From Streptococcus constellatus subsp. constellatus (GTDB taxonomy: Bacteria; Bacillota; Bacilli; Lactobacillales; Streptococcaceae): 64,000 nucleotides of DNA. The position numbers were made by a program, and so were the translations under genes. Location: contig NZ_AP014647.1 in NCBI RefSeq assembly GCF_023167545.1, positions 868,001 through 932,000 on the forward strand. Direction: 5' to 3'. The notes beneath the pieces were generated by a model. That model did not search any database and was not told the DNA's origin. It was given only the letters and a program-made list of their open reading frames with translations. Shown in pieces: positions 35,152 through 46,255 of this stretch (positions within the stretch are counted from its first letter, which is position 1; every line of letters begins with the position of its first letter).

Positions 35152-37596
35152 TTATTCATCCACTTCTTTTTCATTTTCTGCTTCAACACTTGTAAAAGTA
35201 ACAATTTGCGCTCCCTTATCTAGTCGCATTACTTTAACACCCAAAGTTGCACGTCCTGTTTGAGAAATGTTAGCAACATTTGTTCGGATAATGACACCTG
35301 TATTTGTGATAATCATTAAATCTTCATCACCGTTCACGGCCATAAGCCCCGCTAATGGACCGTTCTTTTCAGTGATATTCGCTGTTTTCATCCCTTTTCC
35401 GCCACGTCCTTTCGTAGCGTATTCACTAGCCAAAGTTCGCTTACCATAACCTTTTTCAGTAATGACTAACACTTCTTGATTATCCGAAATAACGCTAGCT
35501 CCCACAACATGATCATCTGGGCGCAAATTTACACCACGTACACCAGTTGCAGCTCGTCCCATGTTGCGAACCTGATTTTCATTAAATCGTACAGCATAGC
35601 CCATTTTTGTTCCGATAATGATGTCTGTTTGCCCATCTGTCAGAAAGACATTGATTAGCTCATCTTCATCTTTTAAATTCAAAGCTTTTAGCCCATTTTG
35701 ACGAATGTTAGCAAATTCTGTTACGCTAGTTCGTTTTACCACACCATAGCGCGTGGTGAAGAAAAGGTAAGAATGATCATTATGTTCAGCTTGAACATTG
35801 ATGATTGTCTGAATTGTTTCACCTTCGTCCAATTTCAACAAATTGACAATTGGAAGTCCTTTAGCTGTACGACCATATTCAGGAATTTCATAACCTTTCA
35901 AACGATAAACACGGCCTTTATTGGTGAAGAAGAGCAAGCGTTCATGTGTACTAGTAGAAACTAATTCACGAACAAAGTCATCATCCTTAACACCTGTCCC
36001 TTGAACCCCTCGACCACCACGTTTTTGAGCTGTAAATTCATCTTGATTTAGCCGTTTGATGTAACCTTTATTGGAAAGCGTGATTAAAACATCAGCCTCT
36101 TCAATTAAATCTTCATCTTCAAGAGATAAAACTTCCCCGACCATTAGTTCCGTACGGCGCTTATCAGAAAATTTACGTTTGACTTCTTCCAACTCTTCTT
36201 TGATAATCGCAACAACTCGTTCTGGTTTTGCCAATATATCTGTCAAATCCGCAATTAATTTCATTAAATCATCGTATTCAGACTGAATCTTATCGCGCTC
36301 CAATCCTGTCAAACGACGAAGACGCATATCCAGAATTGCTTGACTTTGACGTTCGGACAATTCATACTGCGACATCAATTCTGCTTGTGCTTCCGCATCA
36401 GTTTCACTATTTCGGATGATGCGAATCACTTCATCGATATGATCAAGAGCAATTAGTAAACCGGCTAAAATATGTGCACGAGCTTCTGCCTTTTCCTTAT
36501 CAAAAATCGTCCGACGAGTTACCACTTCTTTTTGATGTTCAATATAAGCAAGCAGAATTTCACGCAAGGAGAGAATTTTAGGAACTCCATTTTGAATCGC
36601 TAGCATATTGAAACTGAAATTCGTCTGCATTTGCGTGAGTTTAAATAAGTTATTTAAAATAACATGCGCACTTGCATCACGCTTCACTTCAATGATAAAG
36701 CGAACACCTTCTCGGTTAGATTCATCACGGACTGCCGTAATTCCATCAATCCGTTTTTCTTGAACAAGCCGGACAATATGTTCATGGACTTTTGTCTTGT
36801 TGACCATATACGGAAATTCGGTAACAACAATCCGTTCTCGACCAGATTTAGTTTCTTCGATTTCTGTCCGAGCACGTAAAACGATAGAACCTTTTCCAGT
36901 TTCATAAGCATGGTGAATTCCTGACCTTCCCATGACTAAAGCTCCCGTTGGAAAATCTGGACCAGGCAATACTTCCATAAGATCGCGCGTTGTCACATCT
37001 GGATTGTCCATGACTAATTTTACAGCATCGATGGTTTCACCAAGATTATGGGGAGGAATATTGGTAGCCATCCCCACAGCAATCCCAGTTGCTCCATTAA
37101 CCAATAAATTAGGAAAACGTGACGGTAAGACTAATGGCTCACGTTCGCTGCTATCATAGTTATCCGCAAAATCAACTGTATTTTTGTTAATATCGCGCAA
37201 CATCTCAAGCGAAATTTTACTCATACGAGCTTCTGTATACCGTTGTGCTGCGGGACCATCTCCATCCATAGAACCAAAGTTTCCGTGACCATCAACCAGC
37301 ATATGACGGTAAGACCACCATTGCGCCATCCGCACCATCGCTTCATAGATAGAGGAATCTCCGTGTGGGTGATATTTACCCATAACATCACCCGTAATAC
37401 GAGCAGATTTCTTATGCGGTTTATCAGGGGTAACACCTAGTTCATTCATTCCATACAATATTCTTCGATGAACAGGCTTTAAACCATCTCGAACATCAGG
37501 AAGGGCACGAGCCACAATGACACTCATGGCGTAATCGATAAAACTCGTCTTCATTTCGCTCGTTAAGTTCACATTGACTAAATTATTATCCTGCAT
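35152..37596 (-). CDS. gyrA: DNA gyrase subunit A
   Basis: Breakage-reunion subunit of gyrase. 814 aa. The quinolone region reads [13 protein letters not shown], with Ser81 and Glu85 as in susceptible streptococci; the active-site Tyr is in [10 protein letters not shown]. The C-terminal domain has beta-pinwheel repeats including the GyrA box QKRGGRGV. Co-transcribed with srtA. Confidence 0.98.
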   Translation of the reverse strand: MQDNNLVNVNLTSEMKTSFIDYAMSVIVARALPDVRDGLKPVHRRILYGMNELGVTPDKPHKKSARITGDVMGKYHPHGDSSIYEAMVRMAQWWSYRHMLVDGHGNFGSMDGDGPAAQRYTEARMSKISLEMLRDINKNTVDFADNYDSSEREPLVLPSRFPNLLVNGATGIAVGMATNIPPHNLGETIDAVKLVMDNPDVTTRDLMEVLPGPDFPTGALVMGRSGIHHAYETGKGSIVLRARTEIEETKSGRERIVVTEFPYMVNKTKVHEHIVRLVQEKRIDGITAVRDESNREGVRFIIEVKRDASAHVILNNLFKLTQMQTNFSFNMLAIQNGVPKILSLREILLAYIEHQKEVVTRRTIFDKEKAEARAHILAGLLIALDHIDEVIRIIRNSETDAEAQAELMSQYELSERQSQAILDMRLRRLTGLERDKIQSEYDDLMKLIADLTDILAKPERVVAIIKEELEEVKRKFSDKRRTELMVGEVLSLEDEDLIEEADVLITLSNKGYIKRLNQDEFTAQKRGGRGVQGTGVKDDDFVRELVSTSTHERLLFFTNKGRVYRLKGYEIPEYGRTAKGLPIVNLLKLDEGETIQTIINVQAEHNDHSYLFFTTRYGVVKRTSVTEFANIRQNGLKALNLKDEDELINVFLTDGQTDIIIGTKMGYAVRFNENQVRNMGRAATGVRGVNLRPDDHVVGASVISDNQEVLVITEKGYGKRTLASEYATKGRGGKGMKTANITEKNGPLAGLMAVNGDEDLMIITNTGVIIRTNVANISQTGRATLGVKVMRLDKGAQIVTFTSVEAENEKEVDE

Positions 37597-37632
37597 TAAA
37601 AAATGCCTCTCTTCAATTTATATGACCATATC

Positions 37633-37661
37633 ATTATAACATAAATCATGATTTTTTTCAG
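37633..37661 (-). promoter_or_regulatory. gyrA promoter
   Basis: Minus strand: CTGAAA (37656-37661), 17 bp, TATAAT (37633-37638) with TGT upstream. Confidence 0.7.
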
Positions 37662-37713
37662 TAAACACCCCTTATCATAAAAACGTTTACATAAGATGAT
37701 ATGTATTATATCC

Positions 37714-37742
37714 GTGACAAAATGTTACAAAAGTGATAGAAT
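37714..37742 (+). promoter_or_regulatory. ldh promoter
   Basis: GTGACA (37714-37719), 17 bp, TAGAAT (37737-37742) with a preceding TGA. Confidence 0.65.
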
Positions 37743-37744
37743 GA

Positions 37745-38779
<1,035 letters not shown>

Positions 38780-38794
38780 AGAATTTCCTTTCTT

Positions 38795-38823
38795 ACTCCT
38801 TGTTTTATCAAGGAGTTTTTTCA
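38795..38823 (+). terminator. ldh terminator
   Basis: ACTCCTTG (38795-38802) pairs with CAAGGAGT (38809-38816), T run to 38821. The next ~190 bp (to 39016) show no gene or clear signal. Confidence 0.88.
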
Positions 38824-39016
38824 TTTTAAAACAGGAATAAAATTTGAACTTTTTTAGTTTGCGGTTTTAGCTTCGTTACCTAACATTCCTTTAGAATCTT
38901 GAAGTATGAATGAAAAAAATTGTTCTTTCGAGTTTGAAAAGCGAATGTTATTGGAACTGTTTCATAAGTCCTATCTATTCTTTCAACTATATTAATAGCT
39001 TTTACTACTTTATAAC

Positions 39017-39424
39017 TTATTTGAATAGATCGTTTAAATATGGAACAATTGTTTCTTCTTTCATATCCGATAAGGTCTGAATCCAGCGAAATGCTGTATG
39101 CTCTTCCGGATCAAGTTTTATCTCTCTATTATATTCTAGCAATTTCGCCTTATACACTAGACGCGTAAAAACGATGCCTTTTGTATCATCGTAACAGCTA
39201 TCCTCATGAAGTATCTCACTTAATTGTATCTTTTGGTTGACTTCTTCCATCGCTTCTCGTACAGCACCTTCTCGCGGCAATTCGTCTTCTTCCACACTAC
39301 CTCCTGGAATATCCCAATATTCTGGATACATGTTTGGAGAACCACGTTTTATTTTACTTCGTTTAATAAGCAAATATTTTCCATCTTTTTCAATTAGAGC
39401 ATGAGCAATCAATTTTATAGGCAT
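39017..39424 (-). CDS. Nudix hydrolase
   Basis: 135 aa. The Nudix box is GGSVEEDELPREGAVREAMEEVN (about residues 37-59), with Asn in place of the last consensus Gly. Family members cleave nucleoside diphosphates linked to another group; the substrate here is unknown. Start from AAAGGAGAT before 39424. Confidence 0.88.
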   Translation of the reverse strand: MPIKLIAHALIEKDGKYLLIKRSKIKRGSPNMYPEYWDIPGGSVEEDELPREGAVREAMEEVNQKIQLSEILHEDSCYDDTKGIVFTRLVYKAKLLEYNREIKLDPEEHTAFRWIQTLSDMKEETIVPYLNDLFK

Positions 39425-39442
39425 TCGCAATCTCCTTTGTAG

Positions 39443-39472
39443 AAATAAAAAATCTTGCATAAAACAAGACTT
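39443..39472 (-). terminator. Terminator between tRNA-Arg and nudix
   Basis: CAAGACTT (39465-39472) pairs with AATCTTG (39451-39457); T run on the minus strand, just before the nudix ribosome site. Confidence 0.65.
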
Positions 39473-39489
39473 TCAAGTAATAAACACAA

Positions 39490-39561
39490 TCCACCCTGAG
39501 AGAATCGAACTCCCATCTCAAGAACCGGAATCTTACGTGATATCCATTACACTAAGGGTGG
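39490..39561 (-). tRNA. tRNA-Arg (CCG)
   Basis: 72-nt cloverleaf without encoded CCA. Acceptor CCACCCT/AGGGTGG, anticodon loop TTCCGGT (anticodon CCG, codon CGG), and the TTCGATT T-loop. Discriminator A. Confidence 0.93.
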
Positions 39562-39604
39562 CAACTATTTTATTATATAAAAATTTTATAAAAATAACAA
39601 GTAA

Positions 39605-39637
39605 AAAAGGACTGAAATGATAAATTCCAATCCTTTT
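39605..39637 (-). terminator. rpsA terminator
   Basis: 14-bp RNA stem (39624-39637 with 39605-39618, two G-U pairs) and a U run. Confidence 0.82.
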
Positions 39638-39643
39638 ATTTGA

Positions 39644-40843
39644 TTATAATTCAATATCACCAAATAAGTCAGCCATTGAAAATCCAGTTTGAGTTTCTGG
39701 AAGTTCAAAGTCACGTTTTTCTTGACGTTTTTGACGACGAGGACGTGATTGACGTTTTTCTTTTTGGTCATCTTCTTGTGCTGGACGTTCTTCAAGAGCC
39801 TTGATAGAAAGTGATACACGTTCTGCATCAGCGTTTACATCAAGAACTTTCACGGTTACTTCCTGACCGACTTTAAGCACATCTTTGGGATTTTCAACAC
39901 GTTTATGTGAAATTTGTGAAATATGGACAAGTCCATCAATACCTGGTAATACTTCTACAAAAGCACCGAAATCTGTTAAACGTTTAACTGTACCTTCGAT
40001 AACATCACCGGCAGCAAGTTTTTGTTCGACACCGTCCCATGGTCCAGGGGTTGTAGCTTTAAGAGAAAGCGATACACGACCTTCTTCTTCATTCAAATCA
40101 AGAACTTTTACTTCGATTTCATCGCCAACTGATACAACAGATTTTGGTGAAACATTGCGCTCATGTGACAATTCAGTTAAATGAACAAGTCCGTCAACAC
40201 CACCAAGATCAATAAAAGCGCCAAAGCTTGTGATACGTGCAACTTTCCCAATCACGATGTCACCAACAGCCAATTTACCAAACACTTCAGCACGTGCTGC
40301 TGCTGCTTGAGCTTCTACAACTTCACGACGTGAAAGGATAAAGCGATTTTCTTTTGGATCCACTTCTTTAATTTTTGCTTCAAATTCTTGACCTACAAAA
40401 CGTTCAGTGTTACGAACGAAACGAGTATCTAGCATTGAAGCAGGAATAAATCCACGAAGTCCTTCAAATTCTACCGAAAGTCCGCCTTTAACAGCACGAG
40501 TCCCTTTTACAGTAACAACTTCTTCTTCACGTCCAACCAACTTGTCCCATGCCTTGCGAGCTTCTAAACGTTTTTTAGATACTAGGTAAGTAACTGTATC
40601 CGTATCTTTACCCACTACTTGACGAAGAACAAGCAATTCAAGTGTTTCACCTGGTTTTACAAGGTCGTTAATGTCAGCATCACGATCGTTTGTCAATTCA
40701 CGAAGGGTCAAAACACCTTCCACACCAGTTCCAGCGATTGCAACATTAGCTTGGTTCGCATCAACAGTCAATACTTCAGCAGTAACGACGTCGCCTGGCT
40801 CAACTTGGCTAACACTATTTAGCAAATCTTCAAATTCATTCAT
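39644..40843 (-). CDS. rpsA: Ribosomal protein S1 homologue
   Basis: 399 aa, four S1/OB RNA-binding repeats (about residues 14-90, 105-170, 190-260, 275-345), the last two strongest ([19 protein letters not shown] and [20 protein letters not shown]). A basic tail ([11 protein letters not shown]) follows. It acts at translation initiation with 30S. Gram-positive length, shorter than E. coli S1. Confidence 0.97.
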   Translation of the reverse strand: MNEFEDLLNSVSQVEPGDVVTAEVLTVDANQANVAIAGTGVEGVLTLRELTNDRDADINDLVKPGETLELLVLRQVVGKDTDTVTYLVSKKRLEARKAWDKLVGREEEVVTVKGTRAVKGGLSVEFEGLRGFIPASMLDTRFVRNTERFVGQEFEAKIKEVDPKENRFILSRREVVEAQAAAARAEVFGKLAVGDIVIGKVARITSFGAFIDLGGVDGLVHLTELSHERNVSPKSVVSVGDEIEVKVLDLNEEEGRVSLSLKATTPGPWDGVEQKLAAGDVIEGTVKRLTDFGAFVEVLPGIDGLVHISQISHKRVENPKDVLKVGQEVTVKVLDVNADAERVSLSIKALEERPAQEDDQKEKRQSRPRRQKRQEKRDFELPETQTGFSMADLFGDIEL

Positions 40844-41005
40844 CTAAAAAAATCCTCCAACAATCAAGCATTTCTCGCTTGACATACTTATAATATTTTT
40901 CCTAAGCACCGCAATGACATTGAACTATCTTTAACGTTTCTCACCCTATAAAGAAATAAAATACCCTAAGATATTTTACCATTTATCTGATATATTACCT
41001 AAGAA

Positions 41006-41077
41006 CTGGGGTAGCTGGATTCGAACCAACGCATGAGGGAGTCAAAGTCCCTTGCCTTACCGCTTGGCTATACCCCA
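41006..41077 (-). tRNA. tRNA-Gln (TTG)
   Basis: 72 nt, acceptor TGGGGTA/TACCCCA with discriminator G, anticodon loop CTTTGAC (TTG). Confidence 0.94.
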
Positions 41078-41118
41078 AAAAAGAACGTGGTCATACCATT
41101 AAAAATTAAGTACGCTCA

Positions 41119-41199
41119 TGGAGAGGGAGGGATTCGAACCCCCGAACCCGAAGGAGCGGATTTACAGTCCGCCGCGTTTAGCCTCTTCGCTACCTCTCC
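41119..41199 (-). tRNA. tRNA-Tyr (GTA)
   Basis: 81 nt with the long variable arm of class II, acceptor GGAGAGG/CCTCTCC, anticodon loop CTGTAAA (GTA). Confidence 0.94.
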
Positions 41200-41251
41200 T
41201 GTATAATCAACAGTATTCATTATACCATTGATGAAAAGAAAATACAAGCAT

Positions 41252-41482
41252 TTATTTACTCAAATTATAGGTTTCAATCAATTTTTCCACAGCATTTTCA
41301 AGTTTTTTATAAAAACTATCAACATTTTCATTTTTTATGATAGCAAATTGCCCGTTAAACTCAGCAATTTGACCAATGACTTTTTTTCCAATTGATAGAA
41401 CATAACCTTCGTACTGGTCAGTTCCTACTTTGACTTGGCTATCTGCCAATTGGATTTCAATCTTTTTATCTTTTTTACTCAT
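41252..41482 (-). CDS. DUF2969 family protein
   Basis: 76 aa streptococcal small protein beginning MSKKDKKIEIQLAD. Basic N-terminus, then a mixed beta/alpha body. An ATG one codon earlier is possible; AGAGG precedes both. It is part of the conserved DUF2969-ilvE-parC neighbourhood. Function unknown. Confidence 0.82.
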   Translation of the reverse strand: MSKKDKKIEIQLADSQVKVGTDQYEGYVLSIGKKVIGQIAEFNGQFAIIKNENVDSFYKKLENAVEKLIETYNLSK

Positions 41483-41550
41483 CATATACCTCTTTCAAGT
41501 CTCTATTTTACAAAAAAATAGGAAAACTAGCAAGTGATATGTGACAATAA

Positions 41551-41576
41551 AAGCTACCTCAACCGAGAGATAGCTT
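41551..41576 (-). terminator. ilvE terminator
   Basis: AAGCTATCTC (41567-41576 on minus) pairs with GAGGTAGCTT (41551-41560), one G-U. Confidence 0.75.
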
Positions 41577-41585
41577 CAAACATTT

Positions 41586-42605
41586 TTAAACTTTTACGAT
41601 CCAGCCTTCTGGTGCTTTAACATCGCCAAATTGGATACCGGTTAATTCATCATAAAGTTTTCGAGTAACAGGTCCAACTTCTGTTTCACTATAAAAAACA
41701 TGAAACTCATCACCGTGCTGAACACCACCAATTGGAGAGATAACCGCTGCTGTGCCGCAAGCCCCTGCTTCGACAAATTTATCTAGATCATCTATGAAAA
41801 TATCCTCCTCAATAGCTTTCATGCCCAAACGATGCTCTGCTAAGTATAGAAGAGAGTATTTTGTGATAGAAGGCAGGATAGATGGGCTAAGTGGTGTGAT
41901 AAATTCATTATCTACGGTAATACCAAAGAAATTGGCAGAACCCACCTCTTCAATTTTGGTATGAGTTGCAGGATCTAAATAGATTACATCTGAAAATCCG
42001 TTTGTTTTCGCATATTGACCAGGAACAAAACTTCCTGCATAGTTTCCCCCTACCTTAGCTGCACCTGTTCCATGTGGAGCCGCACGATCGTATTCCTCTT
42101 GAATGAGAAAATTAGTTGGTTGCAAGCCTCCTTTAAAGTAATTTCCAACAGGCATAGCAAATACAGTAAAAATGTATTCATCGGCTGGTTTTACGCCAAT
42201 GATGTCACCGATACCTAGCAACAGCGGACGAATATAAAGAGTCCCTCCTGTTCCATACGGTGGAACGTATTCTTCATTTGCACGAACAACCTGCTTAACT
42301 GCATCAACAAACATATCAGTCGGAACTTGTGGCATTAAGAGCCGGTCTGAGGTACGTTGTAGACGTTTTGCATTTTGATCCGGGCGAAATAGTTGAACGC
42401 TACCATCTTTTGTGCGATATGCTTTCATTCCTTCAAAAGCCTGTTGTCCATAATGAAGGCAGGGAGAAGATTCAGACATATGCAAAGTAGCATCTTCAGT
42501 TAATTCTCCTTTTTCCCATTGACCGTTTTTATAATAAGCGAGATAACGATAAGGTAATTTCATATAGGAAAAGCCTAGGTTTCCCCAATCAAGATTTACT
42601 GACAT
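41586..42605 (-). CDS. ilvE: Branched-chain amino acid aminotransferase
   Basis: PLP enzyme, last step in Val/Leu/Ile synthesis and first in their breakdown. 339 aa, fold type IV: AFEGMKAYRT, RPLLLGIG, PLP Lys in GAAKVGGNYAGS, and GACGTAAVISPIGG. AGGAG precedes the ATG. It lies between parC (137 bp upstream) and DUF2969; a CodY-like box lies in its promoter region. Confidence 0.97.
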   Translation of the reverse strand: MSVNLDWGNLGFSYMKLPYRYLAYYKNGQWEKGELTEDATLHMSESSPCLHYGQQAFEGMKAYRTKDGSVQLFRPDQNAKRLQRTSDRLLMPQVPTDMFVDAVKQVVRANEEYVPPYGTGGTLYIRPLLLGIGDIIGVKPADEYIFTVFAMPVGNYFKGGLQPTNFLIQEEYDRAAPHGTGAAKVGGNYAGSFVPGQYAKTNGFSDVIYLDPATHTKIEEVGSANFFGITVDNEFITPLSPSILPSITKYSLLYLAEHRLGMKAIEEDIFIDDLDKFVEAGACGTAAVISPIGGVQHGDEFHVFYSETEVGPVTRKLYDELTGIQFGDVKAPEGWIVKV

Positions 42606-42635
42606 AACATTCTCCTTTTTGAACTTATGTTTTTA

Positions 42636-42663
42636 ATTTTACACTATTTTTAGATATTTTCAA
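42636..42663 (-). promoter_or_regulatory. ilvE promoter
   Basis: Minus strand: TTGAAA (42658-42663), 16 bp, TAAAAT (42636-42641). Confidence 0.55.
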
Positions 42664-42674
42664 TGGCTTTTTGC

Positions 42675-42689
42675 AAAATTCTGAAAATT
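42675..42689 (-). promoter_or_regulatory. CodY box upstream of ilvE
   Basis: Minus strand AATTTTCAGAATTTT, 13 of 15 with the CodY consensus AATTTTCWGAAAATT, 12 bp upstream of the -35. It fits repression by CodY when branched-chain amino acids are plentiful. Confidence 0.65.
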
Positions 42690-42717
42690 TTTTAATTTCA
42701 GTTTATAACGACAATAA

Positions 42718-42742
42718 AAAATCAGCCACTTGGACTGATTTT
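42718..42742 (-). terminator. parC terminator
   Basis: AAAATCAG/CTGATTTT stem (42718-42725/42735-42742), T run on minus. Confidence 0.78.
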
Positions 42743-42745
42743 CAA

Positions 42746-45202
42746 TTATTTAAGATTCGCAGAAAACACTTCTTCATCAGAAATGGTATCTGAGATAAAA
42801 CTACCATTGCTGGTTCTTTCAGATAAACCAAGATCAGCTAGATTCACCTCGTAAGTCGTTCCTTTGCTGGATACAATAGAAAGGATCTGCTCTTCTTCTG
42901 CTGCTGGATTGTCTGAACTGAAGAGATCTAGTTCTGCAGGCTGCTCCCCAAAGACAGAACCTGCTTGAAAGACACGATGTGGCTTGGACTTCAGATCGCG
43001 CAACACTTGCAAGCCACGATTCGCTCGACTAGTCACAGGAATGTCTGCAACTGCCATTCGCTTGAGCGCTCCTCTCTGAGTCAAGATATAAAGTGAATCA
43101 GTATTGGCAATAAAAGCAGTAGCTAGGACATCATCTTTTTTGAGATTGATAGCTTTGACACCCGCTGCCTTGGCACCCACAATTGGTACTTCTTCGATAT
43201 TGAACCGAAGAGCATAACCGTTCTTAGTCACTAACATGACATCGTCCAGCTTGATTGGAGAGAGGGTGATAATTTGATCGTCTTCATTTTTTAGTTTAGC
43301 AAACTTGATAGACTTGGACTTATAGGTTCGCCAAGGACTAAATTCTCTTCGCTCTACGCGCTTGATTTGCCCTAGTTTTGTTACCGCAAAATAAGTTCCT
43401 TCGTCAAAATTATCAACCAATTCTGTATAGATGACTTCTTCATTCGTCTCAAAATTAGTAATAGTCTGACTGAGGTGTTCCCCGATTTCTTTCCAGCGAA
43501 TGTCTGCCAGTTCATGAATCGGTCGATAGATGACATTGCCAAGGTTGGTAAAAATCAAAAGATGCTGAGTAGTTTTCGCCGAGCTGACAAAAACCAGACG
43601 ATCATCATCCCGCTTACCGACCTCATCAACTGTTGATGAATTGAAAGAGCGCGGACTAGTGCGTTTGAGGTAACCGCCACGAGTGACGCTAACAAAAGTT
43701 TCTTCTTCCACAATCAGACTTGCTGTATCAATCTCGATGGCATTTGCCGTATCTTGCAATTCACTAAGACGAGGATTACCAAATTTCTTTTTGACATCGC
43801 GGAGCTCACGCTTCATGAGGTTATACATGGTGCGCTCATCGCCGATAATAGCAGAAAGCATCGCAATTTTATCGCGCAGTTCTGCTTCTTCCTCCTCCAG
43901 AACGACTACGTCAGTATTGGTTAAGCGATAAAGTTGGAGGGTGACAATGGCTTCAGCCTGCTCCTCGGTAAAATCATAGCTGACTTTGAGATTTTCCTTC
44001 GCATCTGATTTATTTTCCGATGCACGAATGAGCGCAATCACTTCATCCAAGATAGAAATCACTCGAATCAAACCTTCTACGATATGCAAGCGCTTCTCAG
44101 CCTTGGTCTTGTCAAAACGGCTGCGAGCCAGAATAATCTCCTTGCGGTGAGCAATGTAGCTGGTCAAGATTGGTACAATTCCTACCAAACGTGGCGTGAA
44201 ATGATCAATGGCCACCATGTTGAAATTGTAATTAACTTGCAAATCAGTGTACTTGAAAAGATAGTTGAGAATCAGCTCGGTATTGGCATCCTTTTTCAGC
44301 TCAATGGCAATACGAAGCCCATCGCGGTCAGACTCATCCCGCACTTCTGCAATACCAGCTACCTTGCTATTGACCCGCACATCGTCAATTTTCTTGACCA
44401 AGACCGCCTTGTTAATCTCATAGGGAATCTCTGTCACAACGATCTGCTCTTTGCCACCTTTGAGCTTTTCAATTTCCGTCCGAGAACGCACGACGACGCG
44501 ACCCTTTCCAGTCTCATAGGCTTTCTTAATCTCATCTCGCCCTTGTACAATGGCTCCCGTTGGGAAGTCAGGACCTGGCAGAAATTCCATGAGTTTGTCC
44601 ACCTTGGCTTTGGGATGATCAATCATGTAGACCACTGCATCGATGACTTCAGCCAGATTGTGAGGCGGAATGTCTGTCGCATAACCAGCAGAAATTCCCG
44701 TCGCACCATTAACCAAAAGATTTGGAAAAGTAGCAGGCAATACAGTTGGTTCTTTCTCCGTATCGTCAAAGTTCCAAGCAAAAGGTACGGTGTCCTTTTC
44801 GATGTCTTGCAAAAGGTAGCCGGCAATCTCAGACAAGCGAGCCTCAGTGTACCGCATAGCGGCTGGCGGATCACCGTCCATAGAACCATTATTTCCGTGC
44901 ATTTCCACTAAAATCTCGCGGTTCTTCCAATCCTGAGACATGCGGACCATGGCGTCGTAAATGGAGCTGTCACCATGCGGGTGAAAATTCCCCATAATGT
45001 TTCCGACAGACTTTGCAGACTTGCGGTAGCCCTTGTCAAAGGTATTGCCGTCCTTATTCATAGAATAAAGAATACGACGCTGCACGGGCTTCAGTCCGTC
45101 ACGAATGTCGGGCAAAGCCCGCTCCTGAATGATATATTTGGAGTAGCGCCCAAAACGCTCTCCCATAATGTCTTCTAAAGACATGTTTTGAATATTAGAC
45201 AT
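42746..45202 (-). CDS. parC: DNA topoisomerase IV subunit A
   Basis: Decatenating topoisomerase subunit. About 818 aa. [13 protein letters not shown] with Ser79 and Asp83, the quinolone-susceptible form, and the active-site Tyr in AAMRYTEARL. C-terminal beta-pinwheel domain. I start at MSNIQNMSL (45202), as in pneumococcus, although no good ribosome site is visible; a TTTCGG/CCGAAA hairpin lies 17-32 bases upstream. In this window parE and parC are not adjacent: three genes lie between them. Confidence 0.97.
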   Translation of the reverse strand: MSNIQNMSLEDIMGERFGRYSKYIIQERALPDIRDGLKPVQRRILYSMNKDGNTFDKGYRKSAKSVGNIMGNFHPHGDSSIYDAMVRMSQDWKNREILVEMHGNNGSMDGDPPAAMRYTEARLSEIAGYLLQDIEKDTVPFAWNFDDTEKEPTVLPATFPNLLVNGATGISAGYATDIPPHNLAEVIDAVVYMIDHPKAKVDKLMEFLPGPDFPTGAIVQGRDEIKKAYETGKGRVVVRSRTEIEKLKGGKEQIVVTEIPYEINKAVLVKKIDDVRVNSKVAGIAEVRDESDRDGLRIAIELKKDANTELILNYLFKYTDLQVNYNFNMVAIDHFTPRLVGIVPILTSYIAHRKEIILARSRFDKTKAEKRLHIVEGLIRVISILDEVIALIRASENKSDAKENLKVSYDFTEEQAEAIVTLQLYRLTNTDVVVLEEEEAELRDKIAMLSAIIGDERTMYNLMKRELRDVKKKFGNPRLSELQDTANAIEIDTASLIVEEETFVSVTRGGYLKRTSPRSFNSSTVDEVGKRDDDRLVFVSSAKTTQHLLIFTNLGNVIYRPIHELADIRWKEIGEHLSQTITNFETNEEVIYTELVDNFDEGTYFAVTKLGQIKRVERREFSPWRTYKSKSIKFAKLKNEDDQIITLSPIKLDDVMLVTKNGYALRFNIEEVPIVGAKAAGVKAINLKKDDVLATAFIANTDSLYILTQRGALKRMAVADIPVTSRANRGLQVLRDLKSKPHRVFQAGSVFGEQPAELDLFSSDNPAAEEEQILSIVSSKGTTYEVNLADLGLSERTSNGSFISDTISDEEVFSANLK

Positions 45203-45414
45203 AAGATACAAAGGGACGTTTCGGCTTGCCGAAAATTTCTGTAGAAAAATAGGAAATCAATGCAGGGTTCGATGAACTCCAACCGATTTATCTTTTTTTC
45301 TAAGTCTTAGTCCCGTGTTCAGTTGCTATACAACCAAACTATCCTTTCTGTAATTTTCTTTTTTAATGCTTCCTGATGTAAGAGGCATCTCTTATGAATG
45401 AGCAAAGTGGATTA

Positions 45415-46236
45415 TCACTTTCTTAGATTCAGTTTTTCTTTAGTGTACTGAATCATTTTTTCTGCAGTTTCTTTATCATAAGGAAAACCAGTCTTGAGAG
45501 AGAAAGCCTGAGCTTCTCTGTGGAAAAATTGCTGCGTAGACAGTAAAGACTGGATGAGGCATTCTTTGCTGGAAAAATCAAGCAAAGCGGCAAATTCTTC
45601 CTCCTTCTCAGCGTGCAAATACTGAAACAGATACTTATAGTTTTTGCCGACATCAATGACTCCTCTATCCGCTGCCACTTGCCAAGCCAATAATTTCAGC
45701 AATTCTTTCTGACAGATACCATAGAGATGATCCACCGCATACACAAATTGCTGACGCTGAATACCCTTGACAACATAGGCTAAAACCCACCAGAATTCAT
45801 TGCACGATTTTGCAAAATCATCTGCACTCGCTGGTTTTGTCCAATAACGTTTGGGAGTAGGTGTATAGGGCTGAAAGAGTCCCTTAGGGTCATCCAGCAC
45901 TGTGAAATCTGCTTCGCTATCCACCCATTCTTTGATGTGTTTCTTGGGGCAGAGAGTCAGATCTATCCGATTGCCATCTTCAAAGAGCATCAGATAGAGA
46001 CGGCGATGATTAAGTACGTTATGCTGCTCGATGATGCGCTTGCCAAACGCTTCCAACCAAGCAAGGTCGGTTACCATAGCAGCCAAATCATCCACAATGT
46101 AGACCACATCATAATCTTGAAACTCGTCCTTTGGAGCATTCGGATTTGCCCGCGAGCCAGATAGAGCGACTGCATCCGCTTGTATGACTTTTGCAATTTG
46201 TAAAATCAAATCCAACATTTCACTTTCAGTTCTCAT
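45415..46236 (-). CDS. ANT(6)-family nucleotidyltransferase (aminoglycoside 6-adenylyltransferase-like)
   Basis: 273 aa. Pol-beta-type motif ALSGSRANPNAPKDEFQDYDVVYIV with the GSxAN...DYD core and a third acid in NRIDLTL. This is the AadK/AadE streptomycin adenylyltransferase family, but distant chromosomal members need not confer resistance. Start at 46236 from AGGTAGG; the longer frame overlaps the preceding gene. It lies 19 bp after the DUF6261 gene. The 210-bp gap to parC holds small hairpins at 45219-45234 and 45379-45394 only. Confidence 0.85.
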   Translation of the reverse strand: MRTESEMLDLILQIAKVIQADAVALSGSRANPNAPKDEFQDYDVVYIVDDLAAMVTDLAWLEAFGKRIIEQHNVLNHRRLYLMLFEDGNRIDLTLCPKKHIKEWVDSEADFTVLDDPKGLFQPYTPTPKRYWTKPASADDFAKSCNEFWWVLAYVVKGIQRQQFVYAVDHLYGICQKELLKLLAWQVAADRGVIDVGKNYKYLFQYLHAEKEEEFAALLDFSSKECLIQSLLSTQQFFHREAQAFSLKTGFPYDKETAEKMIQYTKEKLNLRK

Positions 46237-46255
46237 GGAGGTACCTACCTTTTTG

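Noticed and set aside
44084-44911. Plus-strand ORF of 275 codons
   Set aside because: Antisense to parC over its full length, no ribosome site or domain; shadow ORF.
45415-46236. Acquired streptomycin resistance gene
   Set aside because: The ANT(6) family match is clear but the gene is not within a resistance element and sequence alone cannot show activity, so I keep only the family call.
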